DNA of 64,000 bases, taken from CAVSWT01 sp963731745 (GTDB taxonomy: Bacteria; Bacteroidota; Ignavibacteria; Ignavibacteriales; Ignavibacteriaceae). Within the stretch, counting starts at the first letter, position 1. The number at the start of each line of letters is the position of its first letter. The notes under the pieces are model-generated. The model was not told where the DNA came from. It saw only the letters and a program-made list of their open reading frames with translations, and ran no database searches. This document shows positions 1-8,690 of the stretch, in pieces. A program made the position numbers and the translations under genes. The stretch is from positions 36,832 to 100,831 of the forward strand of contig CAVSWT010000032.1 of assembly GCA_963731745.1 (NCBI GenBank), written 5' to 3'.

Positions 1-2
1 CT

Positions 3-1361
3 TTGTCTGTCCCAATTTTGAATGACAAAAAAGAAGTGATAGAACTAAATGTAAAATTACAAAAATACAATTACACAGATAAATTTGAAGATGTAAATAT
101 CATTGGGGACTTTAATAATTTTAATTTCAGAACTGCAAAAAGAATGACTAAACAGGACAATGGAACATTTACTGCAGAAATTAATACTGATAAAGATTCA
201 TTAGCGTATCAATTACTTGGTGCAGAAAAAACCGGAAGAAGCATAAATGGAACACAAACAGATGAATATGTTTACGACGGCGGAGGCGATTACAGATCAG
301 TAGTTGCTGTAAAAGGAGGAAAAGTAAAAATTGTTTTTGATCCTTCTAAAATAACAAAAGATGATTCTAAACCAGAAACTGTATTTAAGAATGATGAAAG
401 GCAGGCTAAATTATATTCACTAAAAAAAGAACTCGATTCAAGAGAACAAACTTATAGGCAGGAATCTGCTAAAAATCCTGGAGTAAAACCGAATATAGAT
501 TTCACAAATAAATTTTCAGAGATTAAAAGGCAAATCGAATCAGCCACAGATCATTTTGAAAGAAATCTTCAATTTATAAATTATCTTCATCTTGCAAATT
601 TAACCGGCAATATTCCTGAGAAGGAAATTATTTCAAAAGCTTTTATCGAAATTGAACCCTCATCATATCTTTGGAGTATAGATCCAACAGTTTTGGATTT
701 AACACTACAGCAAAACGAAAAGAACAAATATGATTTTGTTGATAAAGTAATAAATCAAAATAAAGACGATGGAGTTGTTGCCTATCTGCTTTATATTAAA
801 ATGGATGAAGCACAGAGTACAGGTAATATACAAGATGCAAAATTATATCATGGCAAACTGATAAATAAATTTGCCGACACTCCATTTGGTAAATATGCAA
901 AGAAAGTTGTTATTGATGATAAAATAATTGCGGGAAAACCAATCCCAAGTTTTGCAGTAAAATCCTTGACTGATCCAAAACAAATTTTCAGTGATAAAAA
1001 CATGAAGGGCAAGGTTTACTTAGTAGATTTTTGGGCCACCTGGTGTCATCCATGCATTGGTGAAATGCCATATCTTCATGAAGCATATAAAAAATATCAC
1101 GATAAAGGATTTGATATTCTCAGTCTTTCTTTCGATCAGCAGCAGACAGACATTAATAAATTCCGAAATAATAAATGGAAGATGCCGTGGGAACATAGTT
1201 TTGTAGTCAATGGATTTAACAGTGATTTAGCAAAAGAATTTCAAGTTGACGGCATTCCAAAACCGATTTTAGTTGATAAAAACGGAAATATTATAGCCAC
1301 GCAAAATCAAGTTAGAGGTCAAAATTTATTAGATGAACTGGATAGAATATTTGCCAATTAA
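3..1361 (+). CDS. TlpA/ResA-like thioredoxin-domain protein (5' partial)
   Basis: Thiol-disulfide oxidoreductase of the TlpA/ResA type, normally acting in the cell envelope on disulfides or cytochrome c maturation. The C-terminal 140 residues form a thioredoxin fold with the motif WATWCHPC (active cysteines at about residues 348 and 351 of the visible part). The first ~110 residues resemble a beta-sandwich (IIGDFNNF motif, like carbohydrate-binding/E-set modules), followed by a helical linker. No signal peptide is visible and the open frame reaches the window edge, where the first possible start is only a TTG, so the true start and the export signal lie upstream. Family is clear; substrate unknown. 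Confidence 0.85.
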   Translation: MSVPILNDKKEVIELNVKLQKYNYTDKFEDVNIIGDFNNFNFRTAKRMTKQDNGTFTAEINTDKDSLAYQLLGAEKTGRSINGTQTDEYVYDGGGDYRSVVAVKGGKVKIVFDPSKITKDDSKPETVFKNDERQAKLYSLKKELDSREQTYRQESAKNPGVKPNIDFTNKFSEIKRQIESATDHFERNLQFINYLHLANLTGNIPEKEIISKAFIEIEPSSYLWSIDPTVLDLTLQQNEKNKYDFVDKVINQNKDDGVVAYLLYIKMDEAQSTGNIQDAKLYHGKLINKFADTPFGKYAKKVVIDDKIIAGKPIPSFAVKSLTDPKQIFSDKNMKGKVYLVDFWATWCHPCIGEMPYLHEAYKKYHDKGFDILSLSFDQQQTDINKFRNNKWKMPWEHSFVVNGFNSDLAKEFQVDGIPKPILVDKNGNIIATQNQVRGQNLLDELDRIFAN

Positions 1362-1455
1362 AAAATCATTAAATTAATATATTTACAAAATAACAGGGGC
1401 TGAAATTTTTTAATTTAAAAATAATTTTTTGTTATAAAATAATATAAATAGCGGT

Positions 1456-1920
1456 ATGGGCGAAGTACTTAAAAATAGAATAAAGCAATCAAAATTTGAA
1501 AGTGAAGCTCAGGAAGTTACACTAAACCTATTAGTCGCTGCCAACTATGTTCGTACAAAACATGAAGAGATTTGTTATAAGTATAAAATTACTTTGTCTC
1601 AATATAATGTTTTAAGAATATTAAAAGGCGCTTATCCGGATGGTTATCCAAGATTCGATATCATACAAAGAATGTTAGACCCAAGCCCTGATGTTACAAG
1701 ACTAATAGATAAATTGGATAAAGAAAAATTGGTTGAAAGATTCACTTCAAATGAAGATAGAAGGCTTTCAATTTCCAAAATAACAAAAAAAGGGATTCAA
1801 CTCTTAGAAGATATGAAACCAGCTATTACTGCTATGGACAATCTTATTGCCTCAAAATTATCTATGGAAGATTGTAAAAAATTATCCGCATTATGTGAAA
1901 ATTTGTACAAAGAAGATTAA
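1456..1920 (+). CDS. MarR-family transcriptional regulator
   Basis: Winged helix-turn-helix regulator of 154 residues, the usual MarR length. The recognition region around residues 70-110 has the pattern DVTRLIDKLDKEKLVER, followed by the wing signature NEDRRLSISKITKKG (the D-R-R...T pattern typical of MarR proteins). Such proteins bind DNA as dimers and often respond to phenolic or oxidative ligands. It sits about 95 bases after the thioredoxin-domain gene on the same strand and ends before a strong bidirectional terminator, so it may be the last gene of that unit. Ligand and targets cannot be told from sequence. Confidence 0.9.
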   Translation: MGEVLKNRIKQSKFESEAQEVTLNLLVAANYVRTKHEEICYKYKITLSQYNVLRILKGAYPDGYPRFDIIQRMLDPSPDVTRLIDKLDKEKLVERFTSNEDRRLSISKITKKGIQLLEDMKPAITAMDNLIASKLSMEDCKKLSALCENLYKED

Positions 1921-2032
1921 AAATAAATTTTGCATCATTAATTTTTTATGATACAAACTTCATATTCAACTGACCAAGGGATATGAATTACATTTATAAG
2001 TATGGCAAAATAAATTGATCTACTCGTAAATG

Positions 2033-2070
2033 AAAAAGGCTGTTCAATAAAATATTGAACAGCCTTTTTT
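2033..2070. terminator. Bidirectional rho-independent terminator
   Basis: Perfect 12-bp stem (GGCTGTTCAATA at 2038-2049 with its complement at 2053-2064) with a 3-base loop, flanked by an A-run on the left and a T-run on the right. It lies between the convergent MarR and aconitase genes, so it can end transcription from both sides. Confidence 0.93.
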
Positions 2071-2085
2071 GTAAATGAAGTAATA

Positions 2086-4347
2086 TTAATCTTTATTTTT
2101 TTGAGCGATAAGATTCAATGCACTGCCTGCTTTAAACCATTCGATTTGTGCGGAATTAAAGGTATGATTTAATAAAATTTCCTCTTTTGAACCATCATTA
2201 TGCTTTACAGTCATTTTAACTTGTTTTTCAGGCGCAATAGAAGATACATGTAAATCAATTTTATCATCTTCTTTAATTTTGTCATAATCGGCAGGATTAG
2301 CAAAAGTTAATGGAAGCATGCCTTGCTTCTTCAAATTGGTTTCATGAATTCTTGCAAAACTTTTAACAATGATTGCTCTTCCACCTAAGAATCTCGGTTC
2401 CATTGCAGCATGTTCGCGGCTGGAACCTTCACCATAATTTTCATCACCAATTACAACCCAATCATGTCCGTGTTTTTTATATGATCGCGCAACTTCAGGC
2501 ACGGATTTATAATCACCTGTATAAATGTTTTTAACTTTTCCAGCATCATTAGTATAAGCGTTTATAGCACCGATAAACATATTATTCGAAATATTATCCA
2601 AGTGCCCTCTAAATCTTAACCAAGGTCCAGCCATAGAAATATGATCGGTAGTGCATTTACCTTTGGCTTTTAGCAGCACAGGCAAATCAACTAAATCCTT
2701 TCCGCTCCATTTCTTAAAAGGCTGTAATAATTGAAGTCTTTCACTCTCAGGTTTTACAACAACTTCTATCTTCGATCCATCTTTAGCCGGGGCAACGAAT
2801 CCATCTTCACCTTTATCAAAACCCGTAGGAGGTAATTCTTCACCTGTTGGAGGTTCTAATTTTACTTTTTCACCTTTTTCATTTTCTAATTCATCAGTCA
2901 ACGGATTGAATGAAAGTTTTCCGGCGATGGCTAATGCAGTAGTTATTTCGGGACTTGCTACAAATGCCAGGGTTTCAGGATTTCCATCATTTCTTTTTGC
3001 AAAATTTCTATTGAAAGAAGTTACAATTGTATTTTTTTCACCCGTTTTAATATCCACTCTTTTCCACATTCCTATACATGGTCCGCAAGCATTAGCTAAA
3101 ACAAGTCCTCCAAAATCACTCAAAGTTTTTAATTGACCATCACGTTCGATGGTTGCTCTAACTTGTTCTGAACCCGGTGTTATAGTAAACTGAGACTTTG
3201 CTTTTAAACCTTTTGACAACGCCTGTTTAGCAATATTTGTCGAACGGTCAATATCTTCGTAAGATGAATTAGTACAGCTTCCTATTAATGCAACCCTTAT
3301 GTTATCAGGAAAATCCATTTCTTTTACAGCATCTTTCATTTTAGAAATAGGGATTGCTTTATCTGGAGTAAACGGTCCATTTAAATGCGGTTCTAATTCG
3401 CTTAAATTTATTTCAATTACTTGATCATAATATTTATTAGGATCGGCAAAAACTTCTTTATCAGCGACTAATTCATCTGCCAAACCCTCCGCCAATGCAG
3501 CGACATCTGCCCTTCCAGTAATTCTTAAATATGCTGACATTTTTTCATCGAATGGGAAAATTGAAGTGGTAGCACCAATCTCGGCGCCCATATTACAAAT
3601 TGTTCCTTTACCCGTACATGAAATTGTTGTGGTTCCTTCTCCAAAGTATTCGACTATTGCACCAGTACCGCCTTTAACAGTTAATATTCCGGCCAGCTTT
3701 AATATTATATCTTTGGCTGAAGTCCAGCCAGACATTTTTCCTGTCAGTTTAATACCAATCAATTTTGGCCATTTCAATTCCCATGGCATTCCAGCCATAA
3801 CATCAACTGCATCAGCTCCTCCAACACCAATTGCAATCATTCCTAATCCTCCGGCGTTTGGAGTGTGCGAATCTGTTCCAATCATCATCCCGCCTGGAAA
3901 TGCATAATTTTCCAGTACAACTTGGTGAATAATTCCAGCACCAGGTTTCCAGAAACCAATTCCATATTTTCGGGAAATACTTTCTAAAAAATCATAAACT
4001 TCCCTATTCTCTTCTGTTGCTCTAAGTAAATCATCTTTAGCACCAACTTGAGCTTGAATTAAATGATCACAATGTACAGTAGATGGTACCGCCGTTTCTT
4101 TTTTGTTTGCTGACATAAATTGCAGCAAAGCCATTTGAGCAGTTGCGTCCTGCATTGCAACACGATCTGGAGCTAAATCAGCATAATCTTTTCCTTTTTT
4201 CATTTCAGATTTAACTGGATCCCATAGATGTGTGTACAATACTTTTTCAGCATAAGTTAACGGTCTATTTAAGGTTTTTCTTATAGCTATAAGTTTTTCT
4301 CTGAATTCAGAATAATTCTTTTTTATCATTTCGATGTTTGCGGCCAT
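2086..4347 (-). CDS. acn: Aconitate hydratase, mitochondrial-type
   Basis: TCA-cycle aconitase that interconverts citrate and isocitrate in the cytosol through a [4Fe-4S] cluster. At 753 residues it has the mitochondrial-type length, shorter than the ~890-residue AcnA. Cluster ligands are visible: Cys358 in IGSCTNSSYED and Cys421/Cys424 in ACGPCIG. The C-terminal swivel domain carries GEGSSREHAAMEPRFLGG, with the substrate-binding serine/arginine. An AGGAT sequence precedes the ATG. Because C358, C421 and C424 fall at the numbers used for mature mitochondrial aconitase, the protein appears collinear with it. It stands alone, transcribed away from the response regulator gene. Confidence 0.97.
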   Translation of the reverse strand: MAANIEMIKKNYSEFREKLIAIRKTLNRPLTYAEKVLYTHLWDPVKSEMKKGKDYADLAPDRVAMQDATAQMALLQFMSANKKETAVPSTVHCDHLIQAQVGAKDDLLRATEENREVYDFLESISRKYGIGFWKPGAGIIHQVVLENYAFPGGMMIGTDSHTPNAGGLGMIAIGVGGADAVDVMAGMPWELKWPKLIGIKLTGKMSGWTSAKDIILKLAGILTVKGGTGAIVEYFGEGTTTISCTGKGTICNMGAEIGATTSIFPFDEKMSAYLRITGRADVAALAEGLADELVADKEVFADPNKYYDQVIEINLSELEPHLNGPFTPDKAIPISKMKDAVKEMDFPDNIRVALIGSCTNSSYEDIDRSTNIAKQALSKGLKAKSQFTITPGSEQVRATIERDGQLKTLSDFGGLVLANACGPCIGMWKRVDIKTGEKNTIVTSFNRNFAKRNDGNPETLAFVASPEITTALAIAGKLSFNPLTDELENEKGEKVKLEPPTGEELPPTGFDKGEDGFVAPAKDGSKIEVVVKPESERLQLLQPFKKWSGKDLVDLPVLLKAKGKCTTDHISMAGPWLRFRGHLDNISNNMFIGAINAYTNDAGKVKNIYTGDYKSVPEVARSYKKHGHDWVVIGDENYGEGSSREHAAMEPRFLGGRAIIVKSFARIHETNLKKQGMLPLTFANPADYDKIKEDDKIDLHVSSIAPEKQVKMTVKHNDGSKEEILLNHTFNSAQIEWFKAGSALNLIAQKNKD

Positions 4348-4512
4348 GATTTATCCTTAATTTTAAAAATTTATTTTTTAATGAATGTTCTTAAAATACT
4401 AAAATAAGAATAAATTTGCGTAACCAATTTTTATATCTTAAATAAGATTTTATTATGTTTATTTTAATTTTAATTTACCTTTTAAATTGAATTTGGTTGT
4501 GGAGATTAATTA

Positions 4513-5907
4513 ATGAAAAAAACATCCATCTTAGTTGTAGATGATGAAGAAAATTATTTAATGATTTTAAAAGAATTATTGCATGAAGAAGGATACGATG
4601 AAGTAATCACTGAAAATAGATCAAGAAATGTATTATCAATTTTAAAGAATAACGATATTGATCTTATTTTATGTGATATAAATATGCCTGAAATGGATGG
4701 CTTAGAACTGCTTGAAGAGGTGTCACAGTCCTTTCCCAAGATTCCAATGATTATGATAACAGGAATGGATGATGTGGAAACAGCTTTAAAAGCCATTAAA
4801 CTGGGAGCTTATTATTACATCACAAAACCACCGGATACTGATAAATTATTTCTTACTATTAAAAGAGCTTTAGAACAGAGATTGCTTGAACTTGAAAGAG
4901 ATTCGCTTAGATCTTCGTCGATAAATTCAGATAACAAAAAATTAATTTTTCAAGATATTATTACTGATTCACCTGTGATGTTTAAAGTTTTTGAACTTGT
5001 AGAAATTTTTGCTCCTACAAATGAGACTGTTTTAATTATGGGTGAAACCGGAACCGGCAAAGATTTGATAGCAAATAAAATTCATGAACTTTCACCCAGA
5101 AAGGACAAACAATTTGTTGTTGTAAATTTAGCCTCAATAAGCTCTTCTCTATTTGAAAGTGAATTGTTTGGCCATAAAAAAGGCTCATTTACAGGGGCCT
5201 TAAATGAAAAAATTGGTTATTTCGAAGAAGCAAATGGAGGAACTATTTTTTTAGATGAAATAGGAGAGCTTCCTTTCGAATTACAAGGTAAATTATTGAG
5301 AGCAATACAATACAGTGAGATATACAGAATTGGAAACCCTAAGCCAATTAAATTAGATATTCGAATAATCGCTGCTACTAACAGGGACCTCGCTGAAGAT
5401 GTAAATAATAAAAAATTTAGAGCGGATCTATATTACAGGCTAAATAGAGGATTTATAAAATTACCACCACTTAGAAAAAGAGGTGACGATGTTATACTTC
5501 TAGCGAAATTTTTCTTAGAAATTGGAAATACCACATACTCTAAAAATATACCGGGCTTTACCGATACATTATTAAATTCACTCAAAAAATATAGCTATCC
5601 GGGCAATGTTCGAGAACTTGAAAATCTCATTCTAAATTCAGTTGCAAAAAGTGATGATTTTAAACCTATAGATAAGATAAACTTTGATTCCAATAATTTG
5701 AAAATTAATCTTAATGAAGCAGATGCAGATGAATTTCAAACCGGTGAAATTAATTTATTATCAATAGAAGATGCGGTAAAAAAGCATATTAAAAATATAA
5801 TGAAATATGCAGATGGAAATGTTCAAAAAGCTGCTGTGATTTTAGGTGTAAGTGAACGAACATTGCAAAGAAGATTACAACAAATGAGAAATGAGTCTAC
5901 CGCCTAA
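4513..5907 (+). CDS. NtrC-family sigma-54-dependent response regulator
   Basis: Two-component response regulator that activates sigma-54 RNA polymerase. Domains in order: receiver (residues 1-120; acidic pocket D10/D11, phospho-acceptor D55 in CDINMPEMDG, T83, K105 in ITKPP), AAA+ ATPase (about 145-375; Walker A GETGTGKD at 177-184, sigma-54 contact loop at 224-229, Walker B GGTIFLDEIGELP) and a C-terminal Fis-type helix-turn-helix (about 436-460, NVQKAAVILGVSERTLQRRL). The contact loop reads GSFTGA rather than the canonical GAFTGA, with the key F, T and G kept. No histidine kinase is adjacent. A palindrome and a -24/-12 promoter follow directly downstream, so this regulator probably controls the neighbouring small genes. 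Confidence 0.95.
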   Translation: MKKTSILVVDDEENYLMILKELLHEEGYDEVITENRSRNVLSILKNNDIDLILCDINMPEMDGLELLEEVSQSFPKIPMIMITGMDDVETALKAIKLGAYYYITKPPDTDKLFLTIKRALEQRLLELERDSLRSSSINSDNKKLIFQDIITDSPVMFKVFELVEIFAPTNETVLIMGETGTGKDLIANKIHELSPRKDKQFVVVNLASISSSLFESELFGHKKGSFTGALNEKIGYFEEANGGTIFLDEIGELPFELQGKLLRAIQYSEIYRIGNPKPIKLDIRIIAATNRDLAEDVNNKKFRADLYYRLNRGFIKLPPLRKRGDDVILLAKFFLEIGNTTYSKNIPGFTDTLLNSLKKYSYPGNVRELENLILNSVAKSDDFKPIDKINFDSNNLKINLNEADADEFQTGEINLLSIEDAVKKHIKNIMKYADGNVQKAAVILGVSERTLQRRLQQMRNESTA

Positions 5908-5930
5908 AAAGCATATTTTGTCATTAGCGC

Positions 5931-5950
5931 CAAAAATGACGTCATTTTTG
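5931..5950. promoter_or_regulatory. Palindromic candidate enhancer site for the response regulator
   Basis: CAAAAATGACGTCATTTTTG is a perfect 20-bp inverted repeat. It lies 24 bases after the response-regulator stop and about 110 bp upstream of the start point predicted from the sigma-54 promoter at 6025-6038, the usual distance for an NtrC-type enhancer. Extra TGACG/TTGACA half-sites follow at 5949-5960. The assignment to this regulator is inferred from position. Confidence 0.6.
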
Positions 5951-6024
5951 ACGTTTGACACTTTCTAATTATAAAACTCCCTCTAAAACCTTATAAAATT
6001 AAACCTTCTACCGATTTACCGTAC

Positions 6025-6038
6025 GGCATATTAGTTGC
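6025..6038 (+). promoter_or_regulatory. Sigma-54 (-24/-12) promoter
   Basis: CGGCATATTAGTTGCG contains GG (6025-6026), exactly 10 bases, then GC (6037-6038), with the preferred TTGC at the -12 element. The predicted start is near 6050, about 23 bases before the ATG of the 66-residue gene at 6073. The combination of spacing, upstream palindrome and adjacent sigma-54 activator makes this convincing. Confidence 0.75.
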
Positions 6039-6072
6039 GAATATTAACATAAAGTTTATATAGGAGTCAAAA

Positions 6073-6273
6073 ATGTCATTTATTCTTCTCTATGTTTTAT
6101 TTGGAATTTTAGTCGGTGCCGTAAGTCTGTATTTCTTAAAATCTTCACCTAATGGATGGGAAGATAGTGAAGGATTTCACTATGGGAACCTGGGTGAAAA
6201 TGAAATACAGCAAACTCAAATTGTTAAAGCTAAACCAGTTAGTGAATTAGGATACAAACTAAGACAAGTTTAG
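6073..6273 (+). CDS. Small single-span membrane protein (66 aa), unknown function
   Basis: I do not recognise a family. The first ~22 residues form one transmembrane helix (FILLYVLFGILVGAVSLYFL); the remaining ~40 residues are polar, with an acidic stretch around WEDSEGF, and probably lie in the cytoplasm or periplasm. An AGGAG Shine-Dalgarno sits 8 bases before the ATG. It is the first gene after the sigma-54 promoter and enhancer-like palindrome and is followed at 35 bases by another tiny membrane protein of reversed layout (tail first, helix last). The context suggests a stress- or signal-induced membrane micro-protein; function not inferable. Confidence 0.75.
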   Translation: MSFILLYVLFGILVGAVSLYFLKSSPNGWEDSEGFHYGNLGENEIQQTQIVKAKPVSELGYKLRQV

Positions 6274-6307
6274 CATTTATTCTAAAATCTAATCTACTTG
6301 ATAATAA

Positions 6308-6487
6308 ATGAAACAGTTAAGTTATATTGATAGAAATCAGGAAGAATGGTCAATTGAAAAGGGAGACTGGCTAGGCTTTCAATATGAAGATGACAAAATT
6401 CAAAAAAACAAAGAAATGAAGAGGAAAATATTTGTTGTTCTTCTACTATTACCGGTTCTAATTCTACTAACCACGATTACTCTTTAA
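6308..6487 (+). CDS. Small tail-anchored-like membrane protein (59 aa), unknown function
   Basis: A 59-codon frame starting at ATG 6308 and ending TAA 6485-6487. The first ~38 residues are polar and charged (NQEEWSIEKGDWLGFQYEDD), followed by a basic patch (KEMKRK) and a hydrophobic C-terminal helix (IFVVLLLLPVLILLTTITL), the layout of a C-tail-anchored protein with the N-terminus inside. It lies 34 bases after the 66-residue membrane protein and most likely shares its sigma-54 transcript. No family recognised; the start is the only ATG giving this layout, but no strong Shine-Dalgarno is seen. Confidence 0.6.
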   Translation: MKQLSYIDRNQEEWSIEKGDWLGFQYEDDKIQKNKEMKRKIFVVLLLLPVLILLTTITL

Positions 6488-6572
6488 ATTCGTTCGTTTT
6501 TAGTTCTAACAAAATAAAGTAAGTAATTATTAAGAATAAATTATACTAGATATAATTTAGGAGATAATTTAT

Positions 6573-6830
6573 ATGCAAAATATAACTCCAATTTCCAAAG
6601 AGGAACTATACAATGAATGTTTGGACTTCTGCTTGCCAGTTAATCGTTCAGACAACGTAAACACACTTAAGAATTATCTTACGGCTGCTTATGATGAAGT
6701 AAAAGTATTTGATGATACAATTCAGAATCCGACTCCTGACGCTTTTAACCTAGATGAAGAACCCATTTATATAGGAAAGAAAAGAATAAATTTTGGATAT
6801 TTATTAAGCAGAATCTTCTCACTTTTTTGA
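6573..6830 (+). CDS. Hypothetical protein (85 aa)
   Basis: I do not recognise this protein. It is 85 residues, acidic, with a mainly helical N-terminal half (KEELYNECLDFCLPVN) and a hydrophobic end. A good AGGAGA ribosome site lies 9-13 bases upstream of the ATG, and an AT-rich TATAAT-like element precedes it, so it may have its own promoter rather than depend on the sigma-54 transcript. It is convergent with the GroES-like gene, with only one base between the two stop codons, so there is no room for a separate terminator. Confidence 0.6.
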   Translation: MQNITPISKEELYNECLDFCLPVNRSDNVNTLKNYLTAAYDEVKVFDDTIQNPTPDAFNLDEEPIYIGKKRINFGYLLSRIFSLF

Positions 6831-6831
6831 T

Positions 6832-7206
6832 CTATAAAGAAATATCATCGTTTCTAATAAATAATAGAATCGATGAATGCGGAACGATTAAAAACTTCTC
6901 TTTTTCAAATTCAATTTCAAAAGCTTCCTTCCTTAAAAAAATTGCCAAATCTCCTACTTTAGCCTGTAACGGAATATATTTTACTGGTTCTTTAGTTTCT
7001 TTCCAAGGTTCATCCTCGATATTTACAGCAGTAGCATATCCAGGACCAACTTTAATTACATAACCACTTTGAATTTTTTCTTTCTCCACAACCCCGGGAG
7101 GAAGGAATAAACCAGTATCGGTTTTGTTTACTTGTTCCTCAGGCCTAATGAGTACTTTATCGCCAACTACTATAAATTTTTCGATGTTATTCAATTGTAA
7201 TTCCAA
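6832..7206 (-). CDS. Divergent GroES/Cpn10-like co-chaperonin family protein
   Basis: A 124-residue protein with the Cpn10 beta-barrel pattern: VVGDKVLIRPEE near the N-terminus, GLFLPPGV where GroES has its mobile loop, SGYVIKVGPG, and a C-terminal KFLIVPHSSILLFI strand. True GroES is ~95 residues and sits beside groEL; here there is no groEL neighbour and there is an insert of about 20 residues (EDEPWKETKEPVKYIPL). It is therefore probably a GroES paralogue with another or auxiliary role. The only plausible start is TTG at 7206 (AGAGA upstream), since an in-frame stop occurs shortly before and no ATG is available. Confidence 0.75.
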   Translation of the reverse strand: MELQLNNIEKFIVVGDKVLIRPEEQVNKTDTGLFLPPGVVEKEKIQSGYVIKVGPGYATAVNIEDEPWKETKEPVKYIPLQAKVGDLAIFLRKEAFEIEFEKEKFLIVPHSSILLFIRNDDISL

Positions 7207-7384
7207 ATTGATTCTCTTTAGTAAAAATTATTTTAAAACTATATTAAAAATATAAAATATTTTGTGAAATGTTAATTCATAGATTATGACTTACAATTAA
7301 CATTCATATTGAATTCATTTAATGGTTTTCTAAAAGCATTTAACTATTTTTATTATCGGAATTCAAAAAAGCATTTATAAAAAA

Positions 7385-8638
7385 ATGAAAAAAGTATTAT
7401 TCATAACATATTTTTGGCCGCCTTCCGGCAAGGCATCTGTTCACTGGCCTTTAAATATGATAAAATATTTACCTGAATTTGATTGTGATCCATCTGTATT
7501 AACTGTCGAAATGGACAATTTTTCTCATCCAGATGAAAGCCTCTTAAAAGAAATCAACCAAAATTTAAAAGTAAAAAAGTCTAAATCATCTGAACCCTTT
7601 AATCTTTATAGAAGATTTATTGGGAAAAAAAAGGACGAACCATTAATTGCATCAGAGACAATTTCTTTAGTAAATAAAAAATTCAGTCATCGGTTATCAA
7701 TCTGGATAAGGATGAATTTATTTATCCCGGATGCACGAATAGGTTGGTATTTTTCAGCAATTAAAGAAGGAAAAAAATTCTTAAATGGTTACAAGCATGA
7801 CGCAATCATTACTATAGGCCCTCCCCACTCTGCTCATTTAATCGGGAAAAAATTAAGTAAGATTTTTAAAATTCCCCATGTCCCTGTATTTATTGATCCC
7901 TGGACAAATATAATTTACTATAAAGATTTTAAGAGAAGTAAATTAACTTTAAAAATAGATAATTACTTAGAAAAAAAAGTCTTAGGAAATGCCGATAAAG
8001 TTGTTTTTGTAACCAAAACAATGAAGAAGGATTATGATGAAAAATACCCTAATATTAAAACTAAATCTCACGTACTTTATTGGGGTTATAATGAGGAAAA
8101 GTTTATAAAAAAAGAAAAAACTTTTTTTGGCGACGAAAAGATAATCCTACATGCGGGGAATATTTTTGATTATCAAAATCCAAAAAAATTTTGGGAACAA
8201 ATAAAATTAGAAATACAAAAAGGTAACAATCTTAAGTTAAGATTTATAGGAACGGTTAGTCCTGAGATTAAACAATCGATACATATGGCTGGTTTGGATG
8301 ATGTTACTAATTATTTGGGATTTCTACTATATGATCAATTGATCGATGAACTGTTGAATGCTTCTTATTTATTAGTTTGTGCTACTGAACCTCGACATGT
8401 TCCTGGTAAAATATTTGAATATTTAAGAACCGGCAATCCAATTATAGCTTTTGGAGATGACAATAAAGAAGTAGAACAAATCTTAAGGGAATCAAATGCA
8501 GGAATGATTTTCAAATACTCGGATGATGCCCATGAATTTTTTATAACTGCTAAAAATTTCAAAACAGATTTAGATTTTGTGAAGCAATTTGATAGAAAAA
8601 ATATAGCAAAAGAATTAAGTGAAATATTAAAGAGTTAA
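7385..8638 (+). CDS. GT4-type glycosyltransferase
   Basis: GT-B fold glycosyltransferase of 417 residues, likely transferring a sugar from a nucleotide donor to a growing surface glycan at the cytoplasmic membrane face. The N-terminus has the typical ITYFWPPSGKASVHWP pattern of family 4 enzymes; the C-terminal half contains ILHAGNIFD and a donor-binding segment PGKIFEYLRTGNPIIAF with the K..E pair in place of the classical EX7E. No membrane span. It is on the plus strand and separated from the main polysaccharide cluster by the lipoprotein array. Sugar specificity unknown. Confidence 0.88.
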   Translation: MKKVLFITYFWPPSGKASVHWPLNMIKYLPEFDCDPSVLTVEMDNFSHPDESLLKEINQNLKVKKSKSSEPFNLYRRFIGKKKDEPLIASETISLVNKKFSHRLSIWIRMNLFIPDARIGWYFSAIKEGKKFLNGYKHDAIITIGPPHSAHLIGKKLSKIFKIPHVPVFIDPWTNIIYYKDFKRSKLTLKIDNYLEKKVLGNADKVVFVTKTMKKDYDEKYPNIKTKSHVLYWGYNEEKFIKKEKTFFGDEKIILHAGNIFDYQNPKKFWEQIKLEIQKGNNLKLRFIGTVSPEIKQSIHMAGLDDVTNYLGFLLYDQLIDELLNASYLLVCATEPRHVPGKIFEYLRTGNPIIAFGDDNKEVEQILRESNAGMIFKYSDDAHEFFITAKNFKTDLDFVKQFDRKNIAKELSEILKS

Positions 8639-8661
8639 GACTTATATAAATCTTAACTCTT
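8630..8661. terminator. Hairpin between convergent genes
   Basis: A perfect 11-bp inverted repeat (AAGAGTTAAGA at 8630-8640, complement at 8651-8661, 10-base loop) begins inside the last codons of the glycosyltransferase gene and precedes the end of the convergent lipoprotein gene. The following T/A tracts are short, so termination strength is uncertain. Confidence 0.65.
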
Positions 8662-8690
8662 CTTAAAATAAAAAGAAGGACACTTTTAGA

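Noticed and set aside
3566..3907. Open frame of 113 codons on the plus strand opposite aconitase
   Set aside because: It mirrors conserved aconitase codons, has no ribosome site and no homology sign; it is a shadow frame.
6827..7063. Plus-strand open frame overlapping the GroES-like gene
   Set aside because: The minus-strand Cpn10-type sequence explains the region; the plus frame is antisense to it.
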